Positions 33,953 through 42,073 of a stretch of 64,000 nucleotides of DNA are shown piece after piece. The DNA is taken from positions 496,001-560,000 of the forward strand of contig JAFWGI010000015.1 of the NCBI GenBank assembly GCA_017512425.1. The letters are read 5' to 3'. Position 1 is the first letter of the stretch; each line of letters begins with the position of its first letter. A program made the position numbers and the translations under genes. Under the pieces are notes generated by a model. That model was not told where the DNA came from. It did no database searches and saw nothing but the letters and a program-made list of their open reading frames with translations. Source of the stretch: Hyphomicrobium sp. (GTDB lineage Bacteria > Pseudomonadota > Alphaproteobacteria > Rhizobiales > Hyphomicrobiaceae).

Positions 33953-34774
33953 TTAGTCGCGCCAGCGGTAGTTCACCGGGACCACAAGCTCGAGCGTGTC
34001 GCCGACCCGGGCGACAGGAGGCACCGGCAACGGGCTTGCCTTCTCCAGAATGTCGAGCGCGGCCTGGTCAAGCACATCGGAGCCGCTACTTTTGGCAACG
34101 ATCGCGTGCAGCACCCGACCAGTTCTGTCCATCGCGAAGGCGACGTTGACGACCCCGTGCTTGCGCTCTTCGCGCGCTTTGGCCGGATAGCGCTTGTGCT
34201 TGTTCAGATACATCACGAGATCGCGCCGCCAATTCTCGATGGCGATCCGGTCGAAGCGCGACAGTCCTTCGAATTGCCCGCGCGGCGTATCTGATTTCAC
34301 CTCGGCATTCTCTATGCGTTGTGGCGCCGCCGCAGTGCTTGCATTGACGGGCGCGATGGCCGGCGCTTCCTTCGCTTCGACCTGGGATGCTTCTTCCGGT
34401 TTTATCTCGTCAGGTTTTTTCTCCTCGGGCGGTTTTGCGACCGCGTCTTCCGGTGGAGGTTGCTGCGCCTCGGGTATGATCTGCTCGTCTTCGATGGGCT
34501 GCACCGTTGCTTGAGAAGCAAGTTGCGGCGCCGATGCCGCAACGGCGGCTATTTCTTCACTCTTCTCTCCAACCGCGATATCGCGGACGTCCTCATCCGG
34601 CGATGCCGTAATTGCGGCGAGCTCAATCACAAATGCGCCGCCGGTCTGGCTTTCCTCGTCCGATGGCGCGGGCGTATGCAGTGCCCATGCAATCGCACCC
34701 CAATGCACGCCGGCAATCGTCAATCCAGAAAGGAGGAAGCGGCTCAAGCGGGCTGGTATCGATTCAAAGATCAT
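33953..34774 (-). CDS. tonB: TonB-family energy transducer
   Basis: A 273-aa TonB-like protein that couples the proton gradient to outer-membrane receptors. Seen: N-terminal membrane anchor (SRFLLSGLTIAGVHWGAIAWAL), with the histidine position characteristic of TonB; a proline/glutamate/lysine-rich periplasmic spacer (about residues 90-150); and a C-terminal domain with HKRYPAKAREERKHGVVNVA, FAMDRTGRVLHAIVAKSSGS and ALDILEKASPLPVPP. Its start overlaps the exbD stop by 4 bases. The operon exbB-exbD-tonB lies in the heme locus and most likely powers the HmuR receptor. Confidence 0.92.
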   Translation of the reverse strand: MIFESIPARLSRFLLSGLTIAGVHWGAIAWALHTPAPSDEESQTGGAFVIELAAITASPDEDVRDIAVGEKSEEIAAVAASAPQLASQATVQPIEDEQIIPEAQQPPPEDAVAKPPEEKKPDEIKPEEASQVEAKEAPAIAPVNASTAAAPQRIENAEVKSDTPRGQFEGLSRFDRIAIENWRRDLVMYLNKHKRYPAKAREERKHGVVNVAFAMDRTGRVLHAIVAKSSGSDVLDQAALDILEKASPLPVPPVARVGDTLELVVPVNYRWRD

Positions 34775-35232
34775 GGTGCGCCGGCGCCGCCGTGCGTAAC
34801 AGCGGGCTCTGTTGTGCCCGCTTCTAAGGCTACCAGTCCGACCTTCAGATATCCTGCCGCGCGCATGCGATCGAGAACGGCAAGAAGGTCGCCGTAGGGA
34901 ACGGACTTGTCGGCTCTCAGAAAGAGGCGCGCGTCGAGATTGCGTGACGTTGCTGCGTCGATAACCGAGATGAGCTGATCCCGCCCGGTTGTCGCTTCTC
35001 CGACCGCCATTGTGAGGTCGGCCTTGATCGTTACGAAAATTGGCTTATCCGGCCTTGGCTGCGGCTTGGCGGTTGCGACTGGCAGATTGACCATCACGTC
35101 GACCGTCGAGAGCGGCGCGGCGACCATGAAAATGATCAGCAGCACCAGCATGACATCGATCAGCGGCGTAATATTGATTTCGCTTTGCTCGTCGACGTCG
35201 TCGTCGCTGTCACTCTGAAGGCCGCCTGCCAT
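34771..35232 (-). CDS. exbD: Biopolymer transport protein ExbD
   Basis: A 153-aa inner-membrane subunit of the TonB motor. Seen: the N-terminal INITPLIDVMLVLLIIFMVA membrane helix with the essential aspartate, preceded by an acidic region (SDSDDDVDEQSE), and the periplasmic domain with MVNLPVATAKPQPRPDKPIF, VTIKADLTM, and RADKSVPYGDLLAVLDRMRA. It is 6 bases from exbB and coupled to tonB. Confidence 0.95.
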   Translation of the reverse strand: MAGGLQSDSDDDVDEQSEINITPLIDVMLVLLIIFMVAAPLSTVDVMVNLPVATAKPQPRPDKPIFVTIKADLTMAVGEATTGRDQLISVIDAATSRNLDARLFLRADKSVPYGDLLAVLDRMRAAGYLKVGLVALEAGTTEPAVTHGGAGAP

Positions 35233-35238
35233 CGCGCC

Positions 35239-36159
35239 TTACTCCGCTGCGTGGAGACGTGAGGTCGAGCGATCGGTCGCTAGTGCATCGGCCTGACGTG
35301 AAACGATGCGCCAAACTTCGCCCTTTGTTTCGCGCATCAGCCGTTTGAAGTCCGCGATATTCTGGCTGAGCTGATTGTAGAGCATGACGGCCGGGATTGC
35401 GGCGACAAGGCCGATCGCCGTTGCAAGCAGCGCTTCAGCAATGCCCGGCGCGACGACCGCAAGATTGGTTGTCTGCGTTTTTGAGATTCCGATGAAGCTG
35501 TTCATGATGCCCCAGACGGTACCGAAAAGGCCGATGAACGGGGCTGTTGCAGCCACTGTCGCGAGAAAACTCATGCCACCGCGAATGGCGCGGTTGGCGT
35601 CACTTTCGATTTCGTTGAGGCGTGTCGAAAGACGTTCAAGGGCTGAGGCGCGCGTCGCGCCTGTTGAAAGCTGCATCTCGCGCTGCGCTGCGTCGAGCAT
35701 GCCGCGCGCGACTGAATGCCGGTAATCGAGGCTGCTTGCTGCCGACACTGTCGACGTCTCTCCGGCAATCGCCTTCAGTTCACGTGCAAGCCCGCGACGG
35801 GCGAAAAATAGCTGAGCCGATTTTCCGAGCCAAATCGTCCAGACCATGAACGATGCGAGCGCAAGCCCGATCATCACGGCCTTTACGACCCAGTCGGCCG
35901 CCTGGAACATGCCCCACGGCGAAAGATCGTGAGGCAAATCGTGCGGCACAGATATTTCGGTCGCAGCGTGTGCGGCTGCGTTGTTTGAGGACTGGTTTCC
36001 AGCCGGCTGCGGCATCTGCGGTCCGGCCTGATCCCGATCAGCCGACGCCGGCGCCGCAAATGCCGGCAATTCCTCCGGCTGCTGCCCATAGGCCGCAACG
36101 GAGAGCATTGCACACAACGATAGAACCAAAGCGACCACGCGCGTTGTGCTTGAGCGCAC
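35239..36159 (-). CDS. exbB: Biopolymer transport protein ExbB
   Basis: A 306-aa proton-channel subunit of the TonB motor, longer than E. coli ExbB because of an N-terminal signal-like segment (VVALVLSLCAMLSVAAYGQQ) and a roughly 70-residue Pro/Ala-rich periplasmic stretch, common in alphaproteobacteria. The membrane helices are DWVVKAVMIGLALASFMVWT, then GMSFLATVAATAPFIGLFGT and VAPGIAEALLATAIGLVAAI, with the conserved VWGIMNSFIGIS loop. It heads the exbB-exbD-tonB operon and is divergent from the HugZ-like gene. The 228-base gap (36160-36387) should contain both promoters; no regulator box is convincing. Confidence 0.94.
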   Translation of the reverse strand: MRSSTTRVVALVLSLCAMLSVAAYGQQPEELPAFAAPASADRDQAGPQMPQPAGNQSSNNAAAHAATEISVPHDLPHDLSPWGMFQAADWVVKAVMIGLALASFMVWTIWLGKSAQLFFARRGLARELKAIAGETSTVSAASSLDYRHSVARGMLDAAQREMQLSTGATRASALERLSTRLNEIESDANRAIRGGMSFLATVAATAPFIGLFGTVWGIMNSFIGISKTQTTNLAVVAPGIAEALLATAIGLVAAIPAVMLYNQLSQNIADFKRLMRETKGEVWRIVSRQADALATDRSTSRLHAAE

Positions 36160-36387
36160 TCGCGATCCTCCCAGAATTCCCAGACTGACGAGCCCATTGC
36201 GCCTTGCAGCGGACTGTCGCAGCGACCTCGCGAAATAAACTATACGAGTAATGTCAAGATAGTGGTAATCGCAAGGCGTGTCGACGGGTAATCCCCGCCA
36301 TTTGACGCAGCCGACGATGCCTCTCTACTCTGACGCCGTGTGGTCGAACGATTTTATAATTTTTCTAACAACTCAATCAGGTTGCCG

Positions 36388-37125
36388 ATGACCGAGAAAA
36401 AGCGAGATGTTCTGAATCCCGTTGATGACGAAGCGCGCCGGCTGGCCAAAGGGCTCGTGCGAACTGCGCGGTACGCGTCACTTGGAACGATCGATGGCGC
36501 AACGGGCGCGCCATCAGTTAGCCGCGTTGCGATTGCTACGTTTCCTAACGGCGATCCAGGCTTCTTCATCTCGGCGCTCGCAGCGCATCAGCAGAATTTG
36601 ACCAAGGACCAGCGTTGTTCGTTACTCGTTGGCGAACCAGGCAAGGGCGACCCGCTTGCGCATCCGCGCATGACTTTGATCGGCACGGCGCAGGTGTTGG
36701 AACCGGGAGCTGCGCGCGATAGTTTCCGGGCGCGTTACCGCCATCACAACGCAAAAAGCAAACTCTACGAGGACTTGCCGGATTTTTCGTATTGGCAATT
36801 CAAGGCGCTGAAAATTTCGCTCAATGCCGGATTTGGCCGCGCCTACGCGCTTCAGCCGGATGACCTTGTTACGGCGGATGTCGGCGATGATTGGAATGAC
36901 TACGAGCCGGGCGTCGTCGAACACATGAACTCGGATCACGCGTCCGCAGTCGACGTCTACGCGCAAAAAGCGGGCGGCGATGGCGACGGCTGGCGGCTTG
37001 CGTGTATCGATCCTGAAGGGATGGATATCCTCCGCGGCGATGAAACGCTGCGGCTGTGGTTCGATCCGCCATTGCAGTCAACGTCCGAGATTCGGAGCCG
37101 TCTCGTGAGCCTCGCGCGGAGCTAA
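36388..37125 (+). CDS. hugZ: HugZ-like heme utilisation protein (pyridoxamine-phosphate-oxidase fold)
   Basis: A 245-aa split-barrel protein related to heme-degrading HugZ/HutZ. I choose ATG 36388 (MTEKKRDVLNPVDDEARRLA); the frame is open to 36340. The N-terminal flavin-reductase-like barrel has RYASLGTIDGATGAPSVSRV, GDPGFFISALAAHQQNLTKD and CSLLVGEPGKGDPLAHPRMT. The C-terminal DUF2470-like domain has VVEHMNSDHASAVDVYAQ, including the histidines used for heme in that family. It is divergent from exbB and 12 kb or less from all hmu genes, supporting a role in heme iron release. Alternatively it binds another cofactor. Confidence 0.82.
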   Translation: MTEKKRDVLNPVDDEARRLAKGLVRTARYASLGTIDGATGAPSVSRVAIATFPNGDPGFFISALAAHQQNLTKDQRCSLLVGEPGKGDPLAHPRMTLIGTAQVLEPGAARDSFRARYRHHNAKSKLYEDLPDFSYWQFKALKISLNAGFGRAYALQPDDLVTADVGDDWNDYEPGVVEHMNSDHASAVDVYAQKAGGDGDGWRLACIDPEGMDILRGDETLRLWFDPPLQSTSEIRSRLVSLARS

Positions 37126-37526
37126 GCGCGCGAGGGCGACACTGCCTCGGCAAATTGGATCACGTTGCCCTCCGGGTCGTTCCCGTCACAGCGTATCGCG
37201 CCGTCGAACTGCCATTGCTTTTCGACGGCGCCAATCGCACCACCAAGCTTGGCGACTTTCTCTCGTGCGCGCTCAAGGCTGTCCACGGGAAGGACCAGCT
37301 TGACAGCAACATTCTCACGGCGTTGCGGAGGCGTGGAAATGTCGATCTGCGACGCCAACTGTGCCCGAATGCGAACGACGGTGATCGCGTAGCTTGGGGC
37401 GCTTAGCGAAACATAGTCATCGGCGCGCGCCGTCTCGGTCAGCTCAAAAACCAACGCATAGAACAGCGCGACGCGATCGATGTCCTTCGCATAGATGACG
37501 ACGGCGGGACGAAGAGCGTGGCTCAA
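37122..37526 (-). CDS. VOC/glyoxalase-superfamily protein
   Basis: A 134-aa vicinal-oxygen-chelate protein. Seen: RPAVVIYAKDIDRVALFYAL (first module), FELTETARADDYVSLSAPSY, and IRCDGNDPEGNVIQFAEAVS (second module end). In place of the usual first-module histidine it has an alanine/valine stretch, so metal binding may be partial. It overlaps the ABM-type monooxygenase gene by 4 bases (ATGA) and is convergent with hugZ (stops overlap by 4 bases). Function unknown. Confidence 0.8.
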   Translation of the reverse strand: MSHALRPAVVIYAKDIDRVALFYALVFELTETARADDYVSLSAPSYAITVVRIRAQLASQIDISTPPQRRENVAVKLVLPVDSLERAREKVAKLGGAIGAVEKQWQFDGAIRCDGNDPEGNVIQFAEAVSPSRA

Positions 37527-37864
37527 GCAGCCTCAGTCTTCGGGCTGGCAAGCATTTCCTGCAGCACATGAAAACCTTCGAACTCTGGATGGCCAAGATA
37601 AAGCGGGCGAATGGCACTGCTGCCAGCGTTGGCGTGCGATTTGCGGAATTGCTCTGACTTCGTCCAGTTTTCGAAGTCGGCAAAGCTCTGCCAAACGGTG
37701 TGCGAGGAATAGAGAATGTGATCTTCGCGTTCCGGACCTTTGAGCAGGTGGAATGCGACGAACCCTGGAAGTTCATCGAGGTGGCTCTCGCGGGTCTTCC
37801 AAAGCTGTTCGAAGATCTCTCCGGTTTCCTTGGTGACTTTGAACCGGTTCATCGCAATATACAT
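37523..37864 (-). CDS. ABM-domain monooxygenase (HmoA/IsdG-like)
   Basis: A 113-aa antibiotic-biosynthesis-monooxygenase-fold protein. ATG 37864 (MYIAMNRFKVTKETGEIFEQ) is the family start; the frame is open upstream to 38041. Seen: LWKTRESHLDELPGFVAFHL, LKGPEREDHILYSSHTVWQS and ADFENWTKSEQFRKSHAN. The W-x-S/F-x-D-F-x-x-W pattern and C-terminal histidine match HmoA-type heme monooxygenases, which use iron as the substrate's iron donor. It is coupled to the VOC gene and lies in the heme locus, so heme degradation is the likely role, perhaps alternative to HugZ. Confidence 0.82.
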   Translation of the reverse strand: MYIAMNRFKVTKETGEIFEQLWKTRESHLDELPGFVAFHLLKGPEREDHILYSSHTVWQSFADFENWTKSEQFRKSHANAGSSAIRPLYLGHPEFEGFHVLQEMLASPKTEAA

Positions 37865-37976
37865 TGAGAGCGCCTCGCTCGTGAGTTGATTTGGCGCCAA
37901 TACTAGGAATTCTGGGTGACGAAAGTCAACAACAGGGTTGCTGGTGTTGCTCGGGATTTGATCAAATGAGACCGTC

Positions 37977-38273
37977 ATGCCCCGCTCTCCCCACATCGAG
38001 ATTGTGTATTGCAGCCTTTGCGGCTGGGGGTTGCGCGCCAATTGGATGGCTCAGGAGCTGCTCAACACATTCGCCGACGAGATTGGATCGGTGACGCAAA
38101 CACCTGACAGATCGGGAGGCGTATTCGACGTATTCGTCGAGGAGACTTTGGTTTACTCGCGCAAAGCCGAAGGTCGCTTCCCCGACATCAAGGAGCTTAA
38201 GCAGCTGATCCGCGACCGCATCGCGCCAGAACGCTCGCTCGGACATTCGGATCGCAAGGCGGATGCGCCGTAA
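37977..38273 (+). CDS. SelW/SelT-type thioredoxin-like protein (Rdx family)
   Basis: A 98-aa protein with the CxxC redox motif in IEIVYCSLCGWGLRANWMAQ and downstream GSVTQTPDRSGGVFDVFVEE, LVYSRKAEGRFPDIKELKQL. It is a cysteine form of the selenoprotein W family; no in-frame TGA at the redox site. The family is thought to have thiol redox activity, poorly defined. It is divergent from the ABM monooxygenase, with 112 bases between starts, and may share a promoter region with it. Confidence 0.88.
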   Translation: MPRSPHIEIVYCSLCGWGLRANWMAQELLNTFADEIGSVTQTPDRSGGVFDVFVEETLVYSRKAEGRFPDIKELKQLIRDRIAPERSLGHSDRKADAP

Positions 38274-38464
38274 CGCTTGACGCCCCGCCAAGAGCCAGCA
38301 AATGTAGCGATGGGCCGTGCAGCCTGCCGCTTGCGTCTTCGGAATCCGGAGGAACGGTGAAACGCACACATGAACAGTCTCAGTGATCCTTCTGCAAATG
38401 CGCGAACGGATCCGCAATGCAAGCGCCGGTGCCGACGTTCGCCAAGCTGCAGAGGTTCAAAATC

Positions 38465-39049
38465 ATGCGCAACTACAAGGATGCCAAGGCTATGGCTCGG
38501 TCTTTGCGGACCAGCCTAGAAGCAAAAAGCGTCGAACTCAGCCATAGTGATTGTCTTGAACTCATCGCGAACGCGTTTGAGTTTCGCGATTGGAATGTGA
38601 TGGCGGCCAAGATCGACGCGGAGGCGGGAAGTGCCACTTCTGCGCCCGTCGCCAACGGGAACGCACTGGTGTTCAAGCACGTCATTCCCATTTTGCGTAT
38701 TTTCGACGTTGAGAAAGCGTACGAGTTTTATCGCGATTTTCTCGGTTTCAACGTCGATTGGGAACATCGGTTTCACGCAGGCGCGCCGCTATACGCGCAG
38801 GTCTCGCGTGGCAACTTGAAGCTGCACCTGAGCGAGCACCACGGCGATGCGAGCCCCGGATCGACCGTGTTCGTCTGGATGCGCGGGATTGAAGCGTTTC
38901 ACCGGGAGCTGATTGGCAAAGCATACAAATACAACAGGCCCGGTCTCGAGGACGCTGAGTGGGACGCGAAGATGGTTCAGGTCTACGATCCGTTCGGAAA
39001 CAAGGTGCGTTTTAGCGAACCGCACGCCGCCGACGATCCGAGGGCTTAA
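38465..39049 (+). CDS. Glyoxalase-superfamily protein with N-terminal helical domain
   Basis: A 194-aa protein from ATG 38465 (MRNYKDAKAMARSLRTSLEA); ATG 38417 is also in frame. Residues 1-50 form a helical domain (LSHSDCLELIANAFEFRDWN), found attached to some glyoxalase-like proteins. Residues 70-190 are a VOC domain: HVIPILRIFDVEKAYEFYRD and FLGFNVDWEH, APLYAQVSRGNLKLHLSEHH, and YDPFGNKVRFSEPH. It resembles the bleomycin-resistance type VOC subgroup by fold only. It ends at a strong hairpin, convergent with hmuV. Function unknown. Confidence 0.85.
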   Translation: MRNYKDAKAMARSLRTSLEAKSVELSHSDCLELIANAFEFRDWNVMAAKIDAEAGSATSAPVANGNALVFKHVIPILRIFDVEKAYEFYRDFLGFNVDWEHRFHAGAPLYAQVSRGNLKLHLSEHHGDASPGSTVFVWMRGIEAFHRELIGKAYKYNRPGLEDAEWDAKMVQVYDPFGNKVRFSEPHAADDPRA

Positions 39050-39056
39050 TGTCAGA

Positions 39057-39093
39057 GTGCGCGTGACGTGTCGCCGGGATGCGTCACGCGCAC
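39057..39093. terminator. Bidirectional hairpin between VOC gene and hmuV
   Basis: A perfect 12-bp stem, GTGCGCGTGACG with CGTCACGCGCAC, with a 13-nt loop, in the 47-base gap between the convergent VOC (stop 39049) and hmuV (stop 39097) genes. It lacks a T-run. Confidence 0.65.
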
Positions 39094-39096
39094 GAC

Positions 39097-39897
39097 TTAC
39101 TCAGATACCGAGCACGCTTGCGGAAGCAGGAACGGACCAGAATTGTCTGGCACATGATTGAGCTTCACGTTGCATCGGTACGCGCTTGACAGCAGAGCGT
39201 CCGAGAGGATGTCGCGAGGCGCGCCGAAAGCTTGTGCCTTCCCATTTGCAAGCAATAGAACATCGTCGGCGTAAGCGGCTGACAGATTGAGATCGTGCAA
39301 GACGGCAACAACGATACGGCCCGTCCGGGCTTGCGCGCGCAATTCGCGCAGGACTTCAAGCTGATGCGCAATGTCGAGGCTGGACGTTGGCTCGTCGACA
39401 AGAAGAGCACGCGGTGCGTCGGATGGCGGTGCGCCTTCGAGTTGGCACAGGGCGCGGGCGACATGCACGCGCTGCCGCTCCCCGCCGGAGAGGCTGCTGT
39501 AATCCCGGCCTGCGAGTTCGGCCAACCCGAGCTTTGCGAGCATCGCTTCGGCGAGCCGTTCCGATTTTGCGCCGTGCGCCATCAAGCCCGGCACGGTCAC
39601 GCCGAGTTGCACGACTTCGATCACGGTGAACGGAAACGCCAAAATCGTATGCTGCGGAACGACTGCGCGTAGTTTCGAAAGCTCTGCTGGCGCGTAAGCG
39701 TTCAGATTTTGGCCGTTGACGCGAACGCTGCCCTGGCTTGGCTTCAGTTCGCCGGTGAGAAGCCGCAACAACGTCGATTTGCCGGCGCCGTTCGGTCCGA
39801 TGATGACCGCCAACCGCCCTGGCATGAGCGTGAGATTTATGTCTGAGACGAGCCACGTGTCGTTGACGGCGTATCCGGCCTGTTCGGTGACCAGCAT
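39097..39897 (-). CDS. hmuV: Heme ABC transporter ATP-binding protein HmuV
   Basis: A 266-aa ATPase. Walker A is IIGPNGAGKSTLLRLLTGEL, signature YSSLSGGERQRVHVARALCQ, Walker B ALLVDEPTSSLDIAHQLEVL and H-loop VVAVLHDLNLSAAYADDVLL. It drives import of heme across the inner membrane with HmuU and HmuT. Its start shares one base with the hmuU stop (TAATG), showing translational coupling. Neighbours and order match rhizobial hmuTUV. Confidence 0.93.
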   Translation of the reverse strand: MLVTEQAGYAVNDTWLVSDINLTLMPGRLAVIIGPNGAGKSTLLRLLTGELKPSQGSVRVNGQNLNAYAPAELSKLRAVVPQHTILAFPFTVIEVVQLGVTVPGLMAHGAKSERLAEAMLAKLGLAELAGRDYSSLSGGERQRVHVARALCQLEGAPPSDAPRALLVDEPTSSLDIAHQLEVLRELRAQARTGRIVVAVLHDLNLSAAYADDVLLLANGKAQAFGAPRDILSDALLSSAYRCNVKLNHVPDNSGPFLLPQACSVSE

Positions 39898-40988
39898 TAC
39901 ATCACCACGCCGTTGGATCGTTTCAGCACGAGATGCAGGAAAACCGGCGCGCCGATGATCGCCATGATTATTCCGATCGGAAGTTCGGCGGGCGCCACCA
40001 CGATGCGCGCAATAATGTCAGCGATCAGAACCAGTGCTGCGCCGAGCAGAGCAGCCGTCGGGAGTAGCGTGCGATGATCTGGTCCGGTCATCATGCGTAC
40101 GAAATGCGGAACGACGATGCCGACGAACCCGATAATGCCGGCGACGGCGACAGCGGCGCCGACTGCGGCGGCGGTTAAGATAACAATGCGTTTTTTGGCC
40201 CGCTCTATGTCGATACCGAGGTGAAACGCCTCCGCCTCTCCGAGCAGCAAACCGTTCAAAGCGCGAACGAGACTTGGCAGCATCACGAGCAGCGCCAACG
40301 CAAACGGCGTGATAGCGACGACCTTTGGCCAACTGGAGCCGGACAACGAGCCCATGCTCCAGAGCGTCAGATCGCGCAGCTCCCTGTCATCGCTAATATA
40401 AGCCAGAATGCCGGTCGCGGCGCCGGTGAGCGCGCCAAGAGCGATGCCCGCGAGCAGAAGCGTCGCAATCGCAGTTGTGCCGTGCCGCGACGCGATTGCC
40501 ATCAGTGCAAACGTTGCAACCAACCCACCCGCGAAAGCTGCGATAGGGAGTGCAAAAATACCAAGCGCCTGATGCCAGCCTCCAAATACGGAATTGCCGA
40601 GCACGATCATACACACGGCAGCCAGCGTCGCCCCGGATGACACACCGACCAATCCGGGGTCTGCCAAAGGATTACGAAACAGCCCCTGCATCATCGAACC
40701 GGCGAGTGCCAATGCCGCGCCAACGAACATCGCCAGAATGGTCCGTGGCAAGCGCAACTCAAGGAGTACTAGAGACGCCGTCACGTCAGCCGGATTGTCG
40801 CTTCGGCCAAGGGCTGCGGAAACGGCCGCAGGCAAGGACGTCAAACTGATGCCGGTTGCCCCCGTCGCCATCGAGATGAACGCCAAAGCTATGACGACGA
40901 CCAGCGCGGTTACAAACAGCAACCTCGCTGTTGCATCGCGGGAATAGCGAATGTCGCCAACGTCGATCGTTGCGTTGCGGGCCTTCAT
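39897..40988 (-). CDS. hmuU: Heme ABC transporter permease HmuU (FecCD family)
   Basis: A 363-aa permease with about ten membrane segments. Typical FecCD features: LRLPRTILAMFVGAALALAG, SMMQGLFRNPLADPGLVGVS, SGATLAAVCMIVLG, GAATGILAYISDDRELRDLT, LWSMGSLSGSSWPKVVAITP, and AGIIGFVGIVVPHFVRMMTG. It forms the membrane channel for heme with HmuV and receives it from HmuT. Six bases separate it from hmuT. Confidence 0.94.
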   Translation of the reverse strand: MKARNATIDVGDIRYSRDATARLLFVTALVVVIALAFISMATGATGISLTSLPAAVSAALGRSDNPADVTASLVLLELRLPRTILAMFVGAALALAGSMMQGLFRNPLADPGLVGVSSGATLAAVCMIVLGNSVFGGWHQALGIFALPIAAFAGGLVATFALMAIASRHGTTAIATLLLAGIALGALTGAATGILAYISDDRELRDLTLWSMGSLSGSSWPKVVAITPFALALLVMLPSLVRALNGLLLGEAEAFHLGIDIERAKKRIVILTAAAVGAAVAVAGIIGFVGIVVPHFVRMMTGPDHRTLLPTAALLGAALVLIADIIARIVVAPAELPIGIIMAIIGAPVFLHLVLKRSNGVVM

Positions 40989-40994
40989 GCCGTG

Positions 40995-41927
40995 TTACTT
41001 CTTGTCCGGATAAAAATCAGCCATGAGTTCTTCCGCCGCTTCCGGCGTTCGAGGCCCAAACCCCAGCAAGTAGTTGCCGTCCATTTCGATGATGCGGCCG
41101 GCCTTTCCAGCGGGGCTATCTTTGAAGCCAGGCAACGCCGCGATGTATTCGGATGCTTTGCCGCCGCCTTCGCGCGTCATCGTTACGATCACGTCGGGCG
41201 CCAAGCTGATAAGTGCCTCATCGGTGAGAGGCTTGTAGCCATGCAGCGATGCGGCTGCATTTTCGGCTCCGGCTAATCCGAGAACGATATCGGCGGTCGA
41301 GCCGGTGCCGCCAACCATTGCGCGGCCGTTGTTCACACCGAGAATGAAGATTGCCTTGACCTTGTGCGTTATGGATTTGCGTTTTTCTTCCAGTGCCGCA
41401 AAGCGCTTGGTGATATCCGAGGCCAGCACCTCTGCCTTGTCGGTGACATGGAACAGCTTGCCGACGAAGCGAACTTTGTCGGCGATCTTATCAGGCGCCT
41501 CGTTGCCAGGCAGCGTTTCGTAGCGGATGTTCGATGCCTTAAGCGCGCGCACGACATCAGGCGGCCCGGCTTGGGCGCTGGCAACCAAGATGGTGGCGCC
41601 CGTGGATAGAACGCCCTCCGTTGTCAGCTGCCGCAGATAGCCAACATTCGATTTGGTTTCGAGCGCAGCTTTCGGATACATGCTTGTTGAATCGACCGCG
41701 ACGATCTTTTGTTCAAGACCGAGTGCGTACAGAATTTCCGTCGCATCGCCGCCGACGCTGACAACGCGATCGAGCGTTGCGGCATCGGACTTTGCCGCCT
41801 CTTGAGCGTGCGCCGCGCACGTCGCGCTGAACAAGCCCACGATTGCAGCGGCGACCGCAAGCTCACGGCCACGAACCATACGGCCGCGCGCGTGGCTGAA
41901 AGTTTTCTTCACTTTGCTATCCATCAT
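40995..41927 (-). CDS. hmuT: Periplasmic heme-binding protein HmuT
   Basis: A 310-aa substrate-binding protein. A signal peptide with a long n-region (RELAVAAAIVGLFSATCAAH then AQE) precedes a class III binding-protein fold: LDRVVSVGGDATEILYALGL, QKIVAVDSTSMYPKAALETK, VGYLRQLTTEGVLSTGATIL, IRYETLPGNEAPDKIADKVR, NGRAMVGGTGSTADIVLGLA, and a helical backbone. HmuT family members coordinate heme by tyrosine; TSMYPKAA and IRYET are candidates. It is the first gene of hmuTUV. Its promoter must lie in 41928-42010, beyond the hmuR terminator. Confidence 0.93.
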   Translation of the reverse strand: MMDSKVKKTFSHARGRMVRGRELAVAAAIVGLFSATCAAHAQEAAKSDAATLDRVVSVGGDATEILYALGLEQKIVAVDSTSMYPKAALETKSNVGYLRQLTTEGVLSTGATILVASAQAGPPDVVRALKASNIRYETLPGNEAPDKIADKVRFVGKLFHVTDKAEVLASDITKRFAALEEKRKSITHKVKAIFILGVNNGRAMVGGTGSTADIVLGLAGAENAAASLHGYKPLTDEALISLAPDVIVTMTREGGGKASEYIAALPGFKDSPAGKAGRIIEMDGNYLLGFGPRTPEAAEELMADFYPDKK

Positions 41928-42010
41928 GATTGCTCAATCACAAAACAAAGCCGGTCATTAGTTCCGGCGCGTTCCGGCTCACGCGCCACAGCTCCCGTCG
42001 TATACGGAAA

Positions 42011-42046
42011 CAGCAACCCGGCATCTTCGAAGATGCCGGGTTGCTG
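42011..42046. terminator. Perfect 36-base palindrome, terminator of hmuR
   Basis: CAGCAACCCGGCATCTTC is followed at once by its complement GAAGATGCCGGGTTGCTG, giving a very stable hairpin with a four-base loop, 27 bases past the hmuR stop. A T-run (GATTTTTC) follows on the plus strand and only TTT on the minus strand. It separates hmuR from hmuTUV. Confidence 0.8.
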
Positions 42047-42073
42047 GATTTTTCAGTCAACAAGAGCGATGAC

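Noticed and set aside
37977..38273. Selenocysteine form of the SelW-like protein
   Set aside because: The redox motif is CSLC with a normal cysteine codon, so no recoding is needed.
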